From Novosphingobium sp. PP1Y (GTDB lineage: Bacteria; Pseudomonadota; Alphaproteobacteria; Sphingomonadales; Sphingomonadaceae), in the NCBI RefSeq assembly GCF_000253255.1, contig NC_015580.1:1243501-1307500 (forward strand): a stretch of DNA of 64,000 nucleotides, in the 5' to 3' direction. Both the position numbers and the translations under genes were made by a program. The notes beneath the pieces are model-generated. The model made no database searches. It was given only the letters and a program-made list of their open reading frames with translations, and was not told the origin of the DNA. This document shows positions 49,573 to 58,578 of this stretch, piece by piece (position 1 is the first letter of the stretch; each line of letters opens with the position of its first letter).

Positions 49573-51918
49573 TCAGAAATTGTAGCCGAAACGCAGGCCG
49601 ATAGTCCTGGTCGAGTCCAGGCCCCAGCGCTGCGTATAGCTCAGCATGGGGGTGGGCTGAGCGCTGCTGTCGCCAGATTCGATCTGGATGGCGAGCGGGT
49701 AGACCTTGTTCGTGCAGTTCTTGCAGAACACCGACAGGTTCCAGGCGTCGCCGCGAAGACCGATGCTGCCGTTCAGGACGTCGATCGCACCGATCTGCGA
49801 ATCCGGTGCGTGATTGATGACCGTCTCGACCTTCGAGCGATGGTAGAGGTCGGCATTCAGCAGCAGGCTCAGGCCGTTGTCGTTCAGCGGCAGCTCGTAA
49901 GCGGCGCCGATCGTCCCGGTGAACTTGGGTGCATAGGCAAGGCGGTATCCCGATGCGTCGAACGTACCGGACGTACCGCAGCCCTGGCCCGGGTAGCACT
50001 GTGCGCCTTCGTAGGTGTCGAATTTGGTATCGGCATAGGCGCCGGTGGCCGAAAGCGTCAGGCCGTATGCAGGACGGATCGTGACCGCGGCTTCGGCACC
50101 CTTGCTCTTCACCTTGGCAGCGTTGCCGATCACGAAAGTGCGCAATTCGGTATCGAACGACTGGATCTGGAAGTTGTCGAAGATGGTCCGGAACACCGAG
50201 GCGTTGATCGTGACCATGCGGCCCAGCAGGCTCGACTTGACGCCCGCTTCGAAGTTCTTGGTGGTTTCGGGGTAGATGGCGAGGTCGGCATCGAGGGATG
50301 CGCCGGTGTCGTTCATGCCCGGGCCCTTGTAGCCACGGCCGTAGGAGGCATAGAACATCACGTCGTTCGTGGGCTTGAACTGGCCGCCGAACTTCCAGCT
50401 GAACTCGTCGTTGCTGTAGCTCTGCTTGAAGGTCCCGTCGGGAACGCCGAGCGTCAGGAAGTAATCGCCCGTGTTCTGGACGAGGTCGATCGAGACCTTG
50501 TCATGCGTGAAGCGACCGCCGGCAAAGACATTGAACATGTCGTTGAAGGCATAGGTCAGCTGACCGAACGCAGCGTAGCTCTCGTTCTTGCTCGTGTAGT
50601 CCTTGTCGGTGCCCAGGAAGTAGTCGTTGGTCCGCGCACAGGTCGACGGAGCGTTGGGCCCCACGCAGAACGCGTTGCCCAGCAGCGGATCCGTGAAGAA
50701 GTTGTTCCCGGCGATCTGGCTGACCTGATCGAGCTTTGAGCGATAGTAGTAAAGACCGACCTGGCCGGTAAGCGGACCCGTCGAGGGCAGGGCCAGGCGC
50801 AGTTCTTCGCTGAACTGGTCGAAGCGCGAGTCGGTGCTGTTGATGTTCGCACCGTTCTGTCCGGTCGAGTCGGCGTCGATCTGCTGACCGAGCGAGTAGA
50901 ACTTCCAGGCGAAGATGTTCGACAGGGTCCAGCCGTTGTCGAGTTCATAATCGAGGTTGAGCTGGGCACCACCGGTCTTGAGGTCGCGATACTGCGCGGC
51001 GTCGCTTCCCGCATAGAAGTTGTGATCGCCTGGCGTTACGCCGTCGCCCGCGACCGGGCCTTCATTGATGCTGCCATCGGCGAGCTGGCGGTAGGTGACG
51101 TCGAAGATCGTGCCGATGCCGTGCGTCTCGTAGTATTCGCCGATGGCGTAGACGGTCAGCTGGTCGGTAGCTTCCAGCAGGTACTTGCCGCGCAGGCCGT
51201 ACTGGCGGAAGTTGTTGTCCTGCCGGCCGGTCGCATTGTCGCGAATGTAGTGCGTGATCGGCTGCTGGTACTTGTAGATGCCGCTGACGCGCAGGGCCGA
51301 ATTGTCGGTGACCGGAACATTGATCGTGGAATCGACCTGGACGCCGTCGGCATTGTCGCCGGGCAGGGCATTCGAGGTTGCCTGTGCGTTGAAGTTGGCA
51401 CCGTAGTGGCCGATTTCCGGACGTTCGGTGGTGATGTTGACGAGACCGGCCGAAGCGTTCTTGCCGAACAGCAGGCCTTGCGGGCCGTTCAGGACTTCGA
51501 CGCGGGCCACGTCGAGGAACGGGTTGCCATTCAGGATGCTGCTACCGAGCGTGACGCCGTCGATCGCGGTTGCGACGCTCGATTCGATCGTGCTGGCGAA
51601 GGACTGCGTGCCGATACCGCGGATCGAATAGTTGTTGTCGCGCTGGACCTGGAGGCTGGGCGCGATGAGGCCCAGCTGGCGCTGGTCGGTGATGCCGCGA
51701 TCGCGCAGGGTGTCGCCGCTGACGGCCTGGACGCTGAGGGGAACGTCGAGCAGGCGCTGCGACTGGCGCTGCGCGGTGACGACGATGTCGTTACCGGTGT
51801 TCTCCTGGGGCTGGGCCGTGTCCTGCGCGGTTTCCGCGCTCTGCGCGAACACCGGATTGCTGGACAGCGCGGTCCCGGCCAGAATTGCGCAAACAAGTTG
51901 TAGTCTCTTCAATTTCAT
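49573..51918 (-). CDS. TonB-dependent outer-membrane receptor
   Basis: A 781-residue receptor: signal peptide 1-25 (LQLVCAILAGTALSSNPVFAQ), TonB-box-like DIVVTAQR at about 44-51, plug domain (SIRGIGTQSF, DVARVEVLNGPQGLLFGKNASAGLVNI) and a 22-strand-type barrel ending in GLRFGYNF with the terminal aromatic. It imports a bulky substrate through the outer membrane with TonB energy. Divergent from a TetR gene that is paralogous to the one at 37073, so a catabolic substrate is more likely than a siderophore. Lignin dimers are a known cargo of such receptors in sphingomonads; this is inference. Terminator downstream. Confidence 0.92.
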   Translation of the reverse strand: MKLKRLQLVCAILAGTALSSNPVFAQSAETAQDTAQPQENTGNDIVVTAQRQSQRLLDVPLSVQAVSGDTLRDRGITDQRQLGLIAPSLQVQRDNNYSIRGIGTQSFASTIESSVATAIDGVTLGSSILNGNPFLDVARVEVLNGPQGLLFGKNASAGLVNITTERPEIGHYGANFNAQATSNALPGDNADGVQVDSTINVPVTDNSALRVSGIYKYQQPITHYIRDNATGRQDNNFRQYGLRGKYLLEATDQLTVYAIGEYYETHGIGTIFDVTYRQLADGSINEGPVAGDGVTPGDHNFYAGSDAAQYRDLKTGGAQLNLDYELDNGWTLSNIFAWKFYSLGQQIDADSTGQNGANINSTDSRFDQFSEELRLALPSTGPLTGQVGLYYYRSKLDQVSQIAGNNFFTDPLLGNAFCVGPNAPSTCARTNDYFLGTDKDYTSKNESYAAFGQLTYAFNDMFNVFAGGRFTHDKVSIDLVQNTGDYFLTLGVPDGTFKQSYSNDEFSWKFGGQFKPTNDVMFYASYGRGYKGPGMNDTGASLDADLAIYPETTKNFEAGVKSSLLGRMVTINASVFRTIFDNFQIQSFDTELRTFVIGNAAKVKSKGAEAAVTIRPAYGLTLSATGAYADTKFDTYEGAQCYPGQGCGTSGTFDASGYRLAYAPKFTGTIGAAYELPLNDNGLSLLLNADLYHRSKVETVINHAPDSQIGAIDVLNGSIGLRGDAWNLSVFCKNCTNKVYPLAIQIESGDSSAQPTPMLSYTQRWGLDSTRTIGLRFGYNF

Positions 51919-52226
51919 TCCTCCCGAATTGGATGTCGACGGCCGGTGATCGCACCGTGAACCGCGTTCGCTCTTGCGAGCTGATGTTGAGCTTCACCGC
52001 TCGCGACTGCGTGAGGCAGCGCGATGATCTGAGAACCCGAATTTCATCTGGAATTTTGCGCGGCTAGGGCCAGCGCGGCGCCTTCTCTCCTACGAACATA
52101 CCGCTTTCAGATCCGCGGCGATCAATCTAATCACTGATTGATTGATCGCCGCTTAGATTGTGGCTTGATGACTTGTCAAGCGCATCCTTAGGCTTCAATG
52201 AGTCGGAAAATCATGAGGGGGACAGG
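51919..52226. promoter_or_regulatory. 308-bp divergent regulatory region, TonB receptor (-) and tetR (+)
   Basis: No gene. It carries the 12-bp inverted repeat at 52115-52152 and, just after it, GCTTAGATT (52151-52159) which also forms half of the operator at 36962, plus GCTTGA/TCAAGC (about 52163-52181). Taken together this looks like an operator array for the adjacent TetR. Confidence 0.5.
52115..52152. promoter_or_regulatory. large inverted repeat between TonB receptor and tetR
   Basis: GCGGCGATCAAT (52115-52126) and ATTGATCGCCGC (52141-52152) are perfect complements, 14 bp apart, and the spacer itself contains an AATC/GATT inner dyad. It is about 75 bp upstream of the tetR GTG and 200 bp upstream of the receptor start. 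A TetR operator is the most likely role. Confidence 0.65.
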
Positions 52227-52829
52227 GTGGCGGAGCCGACCAGAAGTTACCATCGAGACGATTTGCGAAAGCAGCTCGTCGAAGCGGCGACCGATTACGT
52301 GGTGCACTACGGCCACGAGGATCTGTCAGTCCGCAAACTGGCTCAGGTGGTGGGTGTATCGCCGGGTGCGCCCTATCATCACTTTCCCGACCGTCGTTCC
52401 CTGCTCATTGCTGTCGCTTTGACCGGCTACGACAGGCTGCTGCGTGCAGATCTCGGCGCATCGCCGGGCTCAGTGGAGGATGAACTCCTGGGTGTCAGCC
52501 GCCATTTCATTGCTTTCGCTGAAGAAAATCCCCGTCTCTTCTCGCTCATGTACGAAAGCGAATTGACTCGACCCGTACTCGAGGCGCCGATCGCAAAGGC
52601 GCAGAGAGAGGGCTTCGCGATGCTACGCGACGCGATCAAGGCCGTGGGGGAACCGCTTCCCGACGAAACGCTGGGCATTCGCGTGGCGGCGTACTGGTCC
52701 TTGATCTACGGCTTCACGCTGATGCGCAGAAACAGGATGATCCAGCCGGATCAGGAGATCGAGGAGCCAGGCTCGTTCGAGGTCGTCGATGCCGTGCTTC
52801 GTCAGGCTGTCAGGCTGGTGAAAGGCTGA
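52227..52829 (+). CDS. TetR-family transcriptional regulator (paralogue 2)
   Basis: A 200-residue regulator: HTH (SYHRDDLRKQLVEAATDYVVHYGHEDLSVRKLAQVVGVSPGAPYHHFPDRRSLL) and a helical effector domain with LMYESELTRP and YWSLIYGFTLMRRNRMIQP. It matches the protein at 37073 throughout. The GTG at 52227 has GAGGGG upstream and gives the same length as its paralogue; the frame is open to a TTG at 52158. Probably represses the divergent TonB receptor. Sharing ligand and regulon with the other TetR is an attractive inference. Confidence 0.88.
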   Translation: MAEPTRSYHRDDLRKQLVEAATDYVVHYGHEDLSVRKLAQVVGVSPGAPYHHFPDRRSLLIAVALTGYDRLLRADLGASPGSVEDELLGVSRHFIAFAEENPRLFSLMYESELTRPVLEAPIAKAQREGFAMLRDAIKAVGEPLPDETLGIRVAAYWSLIYGFTLMRRNRMIQPDQEIEEPGSFEVVDAVLRQAVRLVKG

Positions 52830-52903
52830 GCGCCTTCGCTGGTGCGCTGCATCGTTTCGCAGCTTCCGGATAAAGCTAGATCCGGTTGCACTGTCCGCGC
52901 CGT

Positions 52904-53422
52904 TCAGTTCTTGACGTTGAGGCCCTTGAGTGCAGCGAAGGGCCCCTGATCTTCGGGCGAGCCGATCCCTGCGGCCTTGCGGGCAGCCTCCGCTTCGGGG
53001 CCGGTCAGGAACGGGTCGATGGCAAGGGCAAGGCTCTGCGCTACGGCTTCGCCAAGGTCGATGTGCGTGCCGGAATACTCGATCTCGTCGCAGTCGTCGG
53101 CATCGAGTTCGATTTCCTCGTCTGGATTGTAGTCCGTCGCCTGCGGGACGAAGCGGAAGAACAGCGGCTCCTTCACTTCGACCGGGATGTCCTCGGCCGA
53201 GACAGCGCAAGACTGGACGAAACTGGCCTTGAGCGTGCCGCGCGCTTCGGCATCACGCTCGCCGGACCGGTGGAGTTCGAGGTCGGCTTCGAGTTTCGAA
53301 ATCCGCACCAGGCTGAAACGCTTCGCCAGGGCGGCGCGTTCCGCTTCGTTGGCCTCGACGTGGACCGCCTTGCCTTCCACCTGACGGATGTCGATCTCGC
53401 GGGAGAATTCGCTCTTGCTCAT
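52904..53422 (-). CDS. YceD/DUF177-family protein
   Basis: A 172-residue acidic protein with the DUF177 layout: EFSREIDIRQVEGKAVHVEAN at the N-terminus, LEADLELHRSG...GTLKASFVQSCAVS (a Cys-containing strand) and a C-terminal helical DLGEAVAQSLALAIDPFLTGPEA. In other bacteria YceD is linked to 23S rRNA maturation and lies by rpmF; here no rpmF is adjacent. Its start overlaps the chaperone gene stop by 4 bp (ATGA). Confidence 0.88.
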   Translation of the reverse strand: MSKSEFSREIDIRQVEGKAVHVEANEAERAALAKRFSLVRISKLEADLELHRSGERDAEARGTLKASFVQSCAVSAEDIPVEVKEPLFFRFVPQATDYNPDEEIELDADDCDEIEYSGTHIDLGEAVAQSLALAIDPFLTGPEAEAARKAAGIGSPEDQGPFAALKGLNVKN

Positions 53423-53979
53423 CGCGTAATCCTTGCGGCCATGATGTCCTCGTCGGAAATGGCGTCGAGCTGGGCGGCGAGGGCCTGCAGGCGAGCGGCC
53501 AGCGCTTGAGTGTTCGCGCCTTCGGTCAGCGTCACGTTTCGCTCCAGCACGGGGACGAGTGCGGCGCTGACCTGCTCGTCGTCACCCGCGGCGAAGGCTT
53601 CGCGCAGGGCACCCAGGCGTCCGCCGAACACGCTCATCAGCTTGCCCATGCGCTTGCCGACCACAAGGTCGCCGACGCCGGATTGACGCAGCTGGCCGTC
53701 CATGTCGTCGACGAAAAGCTCGGTCAGGCGGACCGAGGGGTCGATCAGGGTCTTGTCCCGCTCCATGCGCAGCATGACCAGCGAGGTTACCAGCGTCACT
53801 GCATCGAAGCGACCGGGAACGGTGTCGGCCACGCCGCATTGCGCGTACCACTCCTTTTCGCGCGCGATCTCCACCGTGCGATGCCAGAGGGGGCGGACAG
53901 CCGCGCGGCTGTCGGAGCCCTTGCCGAAAATGCGTGAGAGGAGGGACACGTGGGTAACTGGCCTTTCGTTCATCGGCAA
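53419..53979 (-). CDS. ubiquinol-cytochrome c chaperone (CBP3-like) family protein
   Basis: A 186-residue helical protein with the CBP3/UQCC layout (LWHRTVEIAREKEWYAQCGVADTVPGRFD, LVMLRMERDKTLIDPSVRLTELFVDDMDGQLRQSGVGDLVVGKRMGKLMSVFGGRLGA). CBP3 helps assembly of cytochrome b in complex III. Overlaps YceD by 4 bp, a pairing I have seen in alphaproteobacteria. The ATG at 53979 (MPMNERPV) is one of two close starts. Confidence 0.88.
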   Translation of the reverse strand: MPMNERPVTHVSLLSRIFGKGSDSRAAVRPLWHRTVEIAREKEWYAQCGVADTVPGRFDAVTLVTSLVMLRMERDKTLIDPSVRLTELFVDDMDGQLRQSGVGDLVVGKRMGKLMSVFGGRLGALREAFAAGDDEQVSAALVPVLERNVTLTEGANTQALAARLQALAAQLDAISDEDIMAARITR

Positions 53980-54119
53980 TTCAACGCAGCTGCCCCAACG
54001 CCCATTGCACGAGGCGATGGAGGGCCTTAAGGCTCGATGCCGTTAATCCGGCCGATATATGGGCGGGGCGCCTGCTGGCAATGCCTGGCATGGACGAACC
54101 GGACGATTGGAGTGTGAAA

Positions 54120-54614
54120 ATGCGCAGTTTTGGTCCCAAGATCGCAGCGGCAGGCCTGGTGATGGCCCTGGCTGCACTGGCGGGCGGATGCACTTCGATC
54201 CGGGATCATCGCGGCTACATCGTCGATCAGACGCTGGTCGATTCGGTTCAGCCGGGTGTCGACAATCGCCTTTCGGTGGAAAAGACTCTCGGCCGCCCGA
54301 CTTTCGTCAGCCAGTTCGGCGAGAAGGACTGGTACTACGTTTCGCAGTTCGTGAAGACGCCGCCCTTCGGCCGTCCGCGTACGAACGAGCAGACGGTGCT
54401 GCGCGTACGTTTCGATCCCAAGGGCAATGTCGTTGCCGTCGATCGCCGCGGCATCGAGCAGGTCGCCCGCATCAGCCCGAACGGTGACAAGACCCCGACG
54501 CTGGGCCGTCACCGCGGTCTGCTGGAAGACCTGTTCGGCAACATCGGTGCCGTCGGCGCCGGCGGTATGGGTGGCCAGGCCGGCCCGAGCGGCCCCGGAC
54601 CGAACGGCAGCTGA
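54120..54614 (+). CDS. bamE: outer-membrane protein assembly factor BamE (SmpA/OmlA)
   Basis: A 164-residue outer-membrane lipoprotein: signal peptide with lipobox LAGGC (Cys about 25), the SmpA/OmlA fold (GYIVDQTLVDSVQPGVDNRLSVEKTLGRPTFVSQFGEKDWYYVSQF, VLRVRFDPKGNV) and a Gly/Pro-rich tail. It stabilises the Bam complex that inserts beta-barrel proteins. The ATG at 54120 has GGAG 7 nt upstream. Followed by hslVU. Confidence 0.92.
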   Translation: MRSFGPKIAAAGLVMALAALAGGCTSIRDHRGYIVDQTLVDSVQPGVDNRLSVEKTLGRPTFVSQFGEKDWYYVSQFVKTPPFGRPRTNEQTVLRVRFDPKGNVVAVDRRGIEQVARISPNGDKTPTLGRHRGLLEDLFGNIGAVGAGGMGGQAGPSGPGPNGS

Positions 54615-54691
54615 GCGCTTTTCTTTTCGCGTTTGCGGACAGCTTCGTCCCAGCCGCTTGAACCTCGCGGCACCGGGCATATATCCCCGGC

Positions 54692-55252
54692 ATGGATAGC
54701 AATGGGGCGAGCCACGGCCTGATCCAGTGGCACGGTACGACGATCGTCGGCGTGAAGAAGGGCGGTAAGACCGTCATTGCCGGCGACGGCCAGGTTTCCA
54801 TGGGCAATACCGTGATGAAGCCGAACGCGCGCAAGGTGCGGCGGATCGGTGAAGGCGGGAAGGTGATTGCCGGCTTCGCCGGAGCGACGGCCGATGCCTT
54901 CACCCTGTTCGAACGCCTTGAGCGCAAGCTGGAGCAATATCGCGGCCAGCTCATGCGCGCGGCCGTCGAACTCGCCAAGGACTGGCGTACCGACAAGTAT
55001 CTGCGCAATCTCGAAGCACTGATGATCGTGGCCGATGCGGACACCATGCTGGTGCTGACCGGCAACGGCGATGTGCTCGAACCCGAAGGCGGGATCACTG
55101 CGATCGGATCGGGCGGCAACTATGCGCTGGCGGCGGCCCGCGCCCTAGATCCCTACGAGGACGACGCCGAGGCCATGGCCCGCCGCGCGATGCAGGTCGC
55201 GGCCGAAATCTGCGTCTTCACCAATGACCGCGTGACGGTCGAGACCATCTGA
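54692..55252 (+). CDS. hslV: ATP-dependent protease subunit HslV
   Basis: A 186-residue proteasome-like peptidase. The catalytic N-terminal Thr is expected at T16 in WHG-TTIVGV, so a 15-residue propeptide would be removed; GKTVIAGDGQVSMG follows. Twelve HslV subunits form the chamber served by HslU. The gene lies 77 bp after bamE and 14 bp before hslU. Confidence 0.95.
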   Translation: MDSNGASHGLIQWHGTTIVGVKKGGKTVIAGDGQVSMGNTVMKPNARKVRRIGEGGKVIAGFAGATADAFTLFERLERKLEQYRGQLMRAAVELAKDWRTDKYLRNLEALMIVADADTMLVLTGNGDVLEPEGGITAIGSGGNYALAAARALDPYEDDAEAMARRAMQVAAEICVFTNDRVTVETI

Positions 55253-55266
55253 GATCCCGGGGAAGC

Positions 55267-56568
55267 ATGAAAGACAACCTCACGCCCAAGGCCATCGTTC
55301 GCGCCCTCGATGAACACATCATCGGTCAGAAGGAAGCGAAGAAGGCCGTCGCCGTCGCCCTGCGCAACCGCTGGCGGCGCCAGCGCCTCCCCGTCGACCT
55401 GCGCGACGAAGTGACGCCCAAGAACATCCTGATGATCGGCCCCACCGGCTGCGGCAAGACCGAGATCAGCCGCCGCCTCGCCAAGCTGGCGGAAGCGCCT
55501 TTCGTGAAGGTCGAGGCGACCAAGTTCACTGAAGTCGGTTACGTCGGCCGCGACGTCGAGCAGATCGCGCGCGATCTCGTCGAGGAAGCGATCCGCCTGG
55601 AGAAGGATCGTCGTCGCGAGTCCGTTCGCGAGGCGGCATCGAAGGCGGCGATGGATCGCCTGCTCAATGCGCTTGTGGGCGAGGGAGCCTCCGAGGCGAC
55701 CCGCGCCGCGTTCCACCAGCGCATCACCGAAAACGCGATGAACGAAACCGAAGTCGAGATCGAGGTGGAAGACAGCCCGTCTGCCCCGATGGAGATTCCG
55801 GGCATGGGCGGATCGGTCGGGATGATCAACCTGTCCGACATCATGGGCAAGGCATTCGGCCAGAACCAGCTCAAGCGGCGGCGCATGAAGGTGCCCGAAG
55901 CCTGGGACAAGCTGGTCGACGAAGAATCCGAAAAGCGCATGGACCAGGACGACGTGGCCCGCACCGCGCTTGCCAATGCGGAGACCAACGGCATCGTCTT
56001 CATCGATGAGATCGACAAGATCGCCGTTTCCGACGTGCGCGGCGGCTCGGTCTCGCGCGAGGGCGTGCAGCGCGACCTGCTGCCGCTGATCGAGGGCACG
56101 ACCGTTGCTACCAAGTACGGTCCGATGAAGACCGACCACGTCCTGTTCATCGCCTCTGGCGCGTTCCACGTTGCCAAGCCGAGCGACATGCTGCCCGAAC
56201 TGCAGGGCCGCCTGCCGATCCGCGTCGAGCTGAAGGCGCTGACCGAGGAGGACTTCGTGCGCATTCTGTCGGAGACGCGCGCCAACCTTGTCGAACAGTA
56301 CAGCGCCTTGCTCGGTACCGAGGACGTCAGGGTCCACGTGACGGCCGATGCGGTACAGGAAGTGGCGAAGATCGCTGCGCAGGTGAACGAGAGCGTCGAG
56401 AACATCGGCGCCCGCCGTCTGCAGACGGTGATGGAGAAGCTGCTCGAGGAGCTGAGCTTCGAGGCCGAGGACCGCACCGGCGAAACGGTGACCATCGACG
56501 AGGCCTACGTTCGCGACAAGCTGGAAGGCCTTGCGGGCAACGCGGACTTGTCGAAGTATATTCTCTGA
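55267..56568 (+). CDS. hslU: ATP-dependent protease ATPase subunit HslU
   Basis: A 433-residue AAA+ unfoldase: Walker A GPTGCGKTEISRRLAK at about 58-73, an intermediate (I) domain at about 110-240, Walker B IVFIDEIDKIA at about 243-253, and the C-terminal GNADLSKYIL tail that docks in HslV. It feeds unfolded proteins such as stress-regulated substrates to HslV. Operon with hslV. Confidence 0.96.
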   Translation: MKDNLTPKAIVRALDEHIIGQKEAKKAVAVALRNRWRRQRLPVDLRDEVTPKNILMIGPTGCGKTEISRRLAKLAEAPFVKVEATKFTEVGYVGRDVEQIARDLVEEAIRLEKDRRRESVREAASKAAMDRLLNALVGEGASEATRAAFHQRITENAMNETEVEIEVEDSPSAPMEIPGMGGSVGMINLSDIMGKAFGQNQLKRRRMKVPEAWDKLVDEESEKRMDQDDVARTALANAETNGIVFIDEIDKIAVSDVRGGSVSREGVQRDLLPLIEGTTVATKYGPMKTDHVLFIASGAFHVAKPSDMLPELQGRLPIRVELKALTEEDFVRILSETRANLVEQYSALLGTEDVRVHVTADAVQEVAKIAAQVNESVENIGARRLQTVMEKLLEELSFEAEDRTGETVTIDEAYVRDKLEGLAGNADLSKYIL

Positions 56569-56582
56569 GGAGAGACCGCGAC

Positions 56583-56783
56583 ATGTACCAGACACCTGAA
56601 GACCGCCCGATCTATCGCCTGCTGACCGGCAAGGACGACCGTGCCTTTTGCGAGCGCGTGTCAGAGGCGCTGGCGCAGGGCTGGCGCCTCTACGGTTCGC
56701 CGACGATTTCCTGGGATACGGCCGAGAACTGCATGAAGGCGGCTCAGGCCGTCGTCTGGCACGAGGCCGACGTCGTCAAGTAA
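56583..56783 (+). CDS. DUF1737-family small protein
   Basis: A 66-residue protein matching DUF1737: YRLLTGKDD.AFCERVSEALAQGWRLYGSPTISW. Function unknown. It starts 14 bp after hslU and is the last gene before a terminator, so it belongs to the hslVU transcript. Confidence 0.85.
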   Translation: MYQTPEDRPIYRLLTGKDDRAFCERVSEALAQGWRLYGSPTISWDTAENCMKAAQAVVWHEADVVK

Positions 56784-56802
56784 AGGGTCGCCGAGTAACA
56801 GC

Positions 56803-56845
56803 AAGGCCCCCCGTCGCGCAGTGCGGCGGGGGGCCTTTTTGTTTT
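56803..56845 (+). terminator. rho-independent terminator of hslVU
   Basis: AAGGCCCCCCG and CGGGGGGCCTT with a short GC-rich extension and loop, followed by TTTTTGTTTT. It lies right at the stop codon of the convergent SulP gene and may also slow transcription from that side. Confidence 0.85.
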
Positions 56846-56846
56846 G

Positions 56847-58331
56847 TCAGTGCGGGACGGTGCCGAGTTCGAAGCCGGTCTTGTCGTGCAGGCCGAACCT
56901 GTCGACGATGTCCTTGCTCGCCTCGTTGTAGCCGATCACCTTCACGCTGGCGCCGCCCTGGTCGAGCTTGCCGACGATCTTGTCGAGCGCGCCGACCGAG
57001 GAGATGTCCCACAGGTGGGCGTGAGTCATGTCGATGATCACGTTGGGCGCGGTTTCCTGGCCGGCTTGCATCTGCTCGATGAAACGATGCACCGAGGCGA
57101 AGAAGATCTCGCCCGAAACGCGGTAAGTCGCCGTGTCGCCTTCCTGTGTGCGTTCGACGCGGAACAGGCGCTGAACCTTCTGGGCGAAGAAGATGCCGGA
57201 CAGCAGCACGCCCGCAATCACGCCCTTGGAGAGATCATGGGTGGCCACGACGAACACGACGGTTGTGAGCATGACCACCGAGCTTTGCCACGGATGGCGG
57301 CGAAGGTTCGGGATCGAGTTCCACGAGAACGTGCCGATCGAGACCATGATCATGACTGCGACGAGGGCGGGCATCGGAACCTGGCCGACCCACGGGCCGA
57401 GCAGGGCCAGCAGGATGAACAGGAAGAAGCCGGCGACGAAGGTGGACAGGCGGCCGCGGCCGCCCGAGGTCACGTTGATCACCGACTGGCCGATCATCGC
57501 GCAGCCGCCCATGCCGCCGAACAGCGCGGCGACGATGTTGGCGATGCCCTGGCCGCGGCATTCATAGCGCTTGTACGAATCGGTGTCGGTCATGTCGTCG
57601 ACGATCTGCGCGGTCAGCAGCGATTCGAGCAGGCCAACGGCGGCCATGGCAAGCGCGGTAGGCGCCACGATCTGGAAGGTTTCCAGCGTTAGCGGCACTT
57701 GCGGCAGGCCGAACGAGGGCAGGCCGGAGGGCAGTTCGCCCATGTCGCCCACGGTGTGGACGGGCAGGCCCATCGAGATCGAGATCACCGAAAGCACCAG
57801 GATCGAGATGAGCGGGGACGGGACCGCCTTGGTGAGACGCGGCAGGGTGTAGATCATCGCGAGCCCGGCAATGACCATGGCGTAAGTGTGCCAGGTCACG
57901 TTCATCAACTGCGGCAGCTGCGCCATGAAGATCAGGATGGCGAGCGAGTTCACGAAGCCGGTGATCACCGAGCGCGAGACGAACTGCATCACCAGGTTGA
58001 GCCGGAGCAGGCCGGCGAGGATCTGGAACACGCCCATCAGGATCGTCGCGGCGAAGAGATATTCCACGCCGTGTTCGCGAACCAGCGGCCCGACAAGCAC
58101 GGCGACTGCTGCGGTCGCGGCCGAGATCATGCCTGGACGACCGCCGGTGAACGAGATCACGATGGCAATCGCCACCGAGGCCCACAGCCCCACGGCGGGA
58201 TCGACGCCGGCGATGATCGAGAAGCCGATGGCTTCGGGGATGAGCGCGAGCGCGACGACGAGGCCGGCAAGCACGTCGGCCCTGACGTTGCCAAACCAGT
58301 CCTGGCGGAATCGGGAGAGTGTTTCAGTCAT
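56847..58331 (-). CDS. SulP-family anion transporter with STAS domain
   Basis: A 494-residue inner-membrane transporter. The SulP signature is ADVLAGLVVALALIPEAIGFSIIAGVDPAVGLWAS; about 12-14 transmembrane segments fill residues 15-395, and a C-terminal STAS domain (ATYRVSGEIFFASVHRFIEQM, VIIDMTHAHLWDISSVGALDKIV) ends it. SulP members move sulfate, bicarbonate or other anions with Na+ or H+. The 5' spacer (58332-58578) has no clear gene. Substrate cannot be fixed. Confidence 0.92.
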   Translation of the reverse strand: MTETLSRFRQDWFGNVRADVLAGLVVALALIPEAIGFSIIAGVDPAVGLWASVAIAIVISFTGGRPGMISAATAAVAVLVGPLVREHGVEYLFAATILMGVFQILAGLLRLNLVMQFVSRSVITGFVNSLAILIFMAQLPQLMNVTWHTYAMVIAGLAMIYTLPRLTKAVPSPLISILVLSVISISMGLPVHTVGDMGELPSGLPSFGLPQVPLTLETFQIVAPTALAMAAVGLLESLLTAQIVDDMTDTDSYKRYECRGQGIANIVAALFGGMGGCAMIGQSVINVTSGGRGRLSTFVAGFFLFILLALLGPWVGQVPMPALVAVMIMVSIGTFSWNSIPNLRRHPWQSSVVMLTTVVFVVATHDLSKGVIAGVLLSGIFFAQKVQRLFRVERTQEGDTATYRVSGEIFFASVHRFIEQMQAGQETAPNVIIDMTHAHLWDISSVGALDKIVGKLDQGGASVKVIGYNEASKDIVDRFGLHDKTGFELGTVPH

Positions 58332-58578
58332 GCAATATCCGCATCAAGCACATGTCCGCGACCCGCGAAGCACGCGGGCGTGCCAGTGAACATGTATGAT
58401 GTTGCCCGGCGGATCGGCGGCCGGGATAGCCACCCGGAATTGCACCGGGTCCAAGCGAGTGGCGCGGCTTTTGCCGTGTTGCGGGTGCGAATGCAACCCG
58501 TCGTGTCGGGAAGGCCATCGGGCGCAGGGGGCACCACCGCTGCAAGGGACCGGGTCACGGACCGCGCCCGGGCGGGTC

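Noticed and set aside
55153..56595. 480-codon frame opposite hslU
   Set aside because: Antisense shadow of a conserved housekeeping gene.
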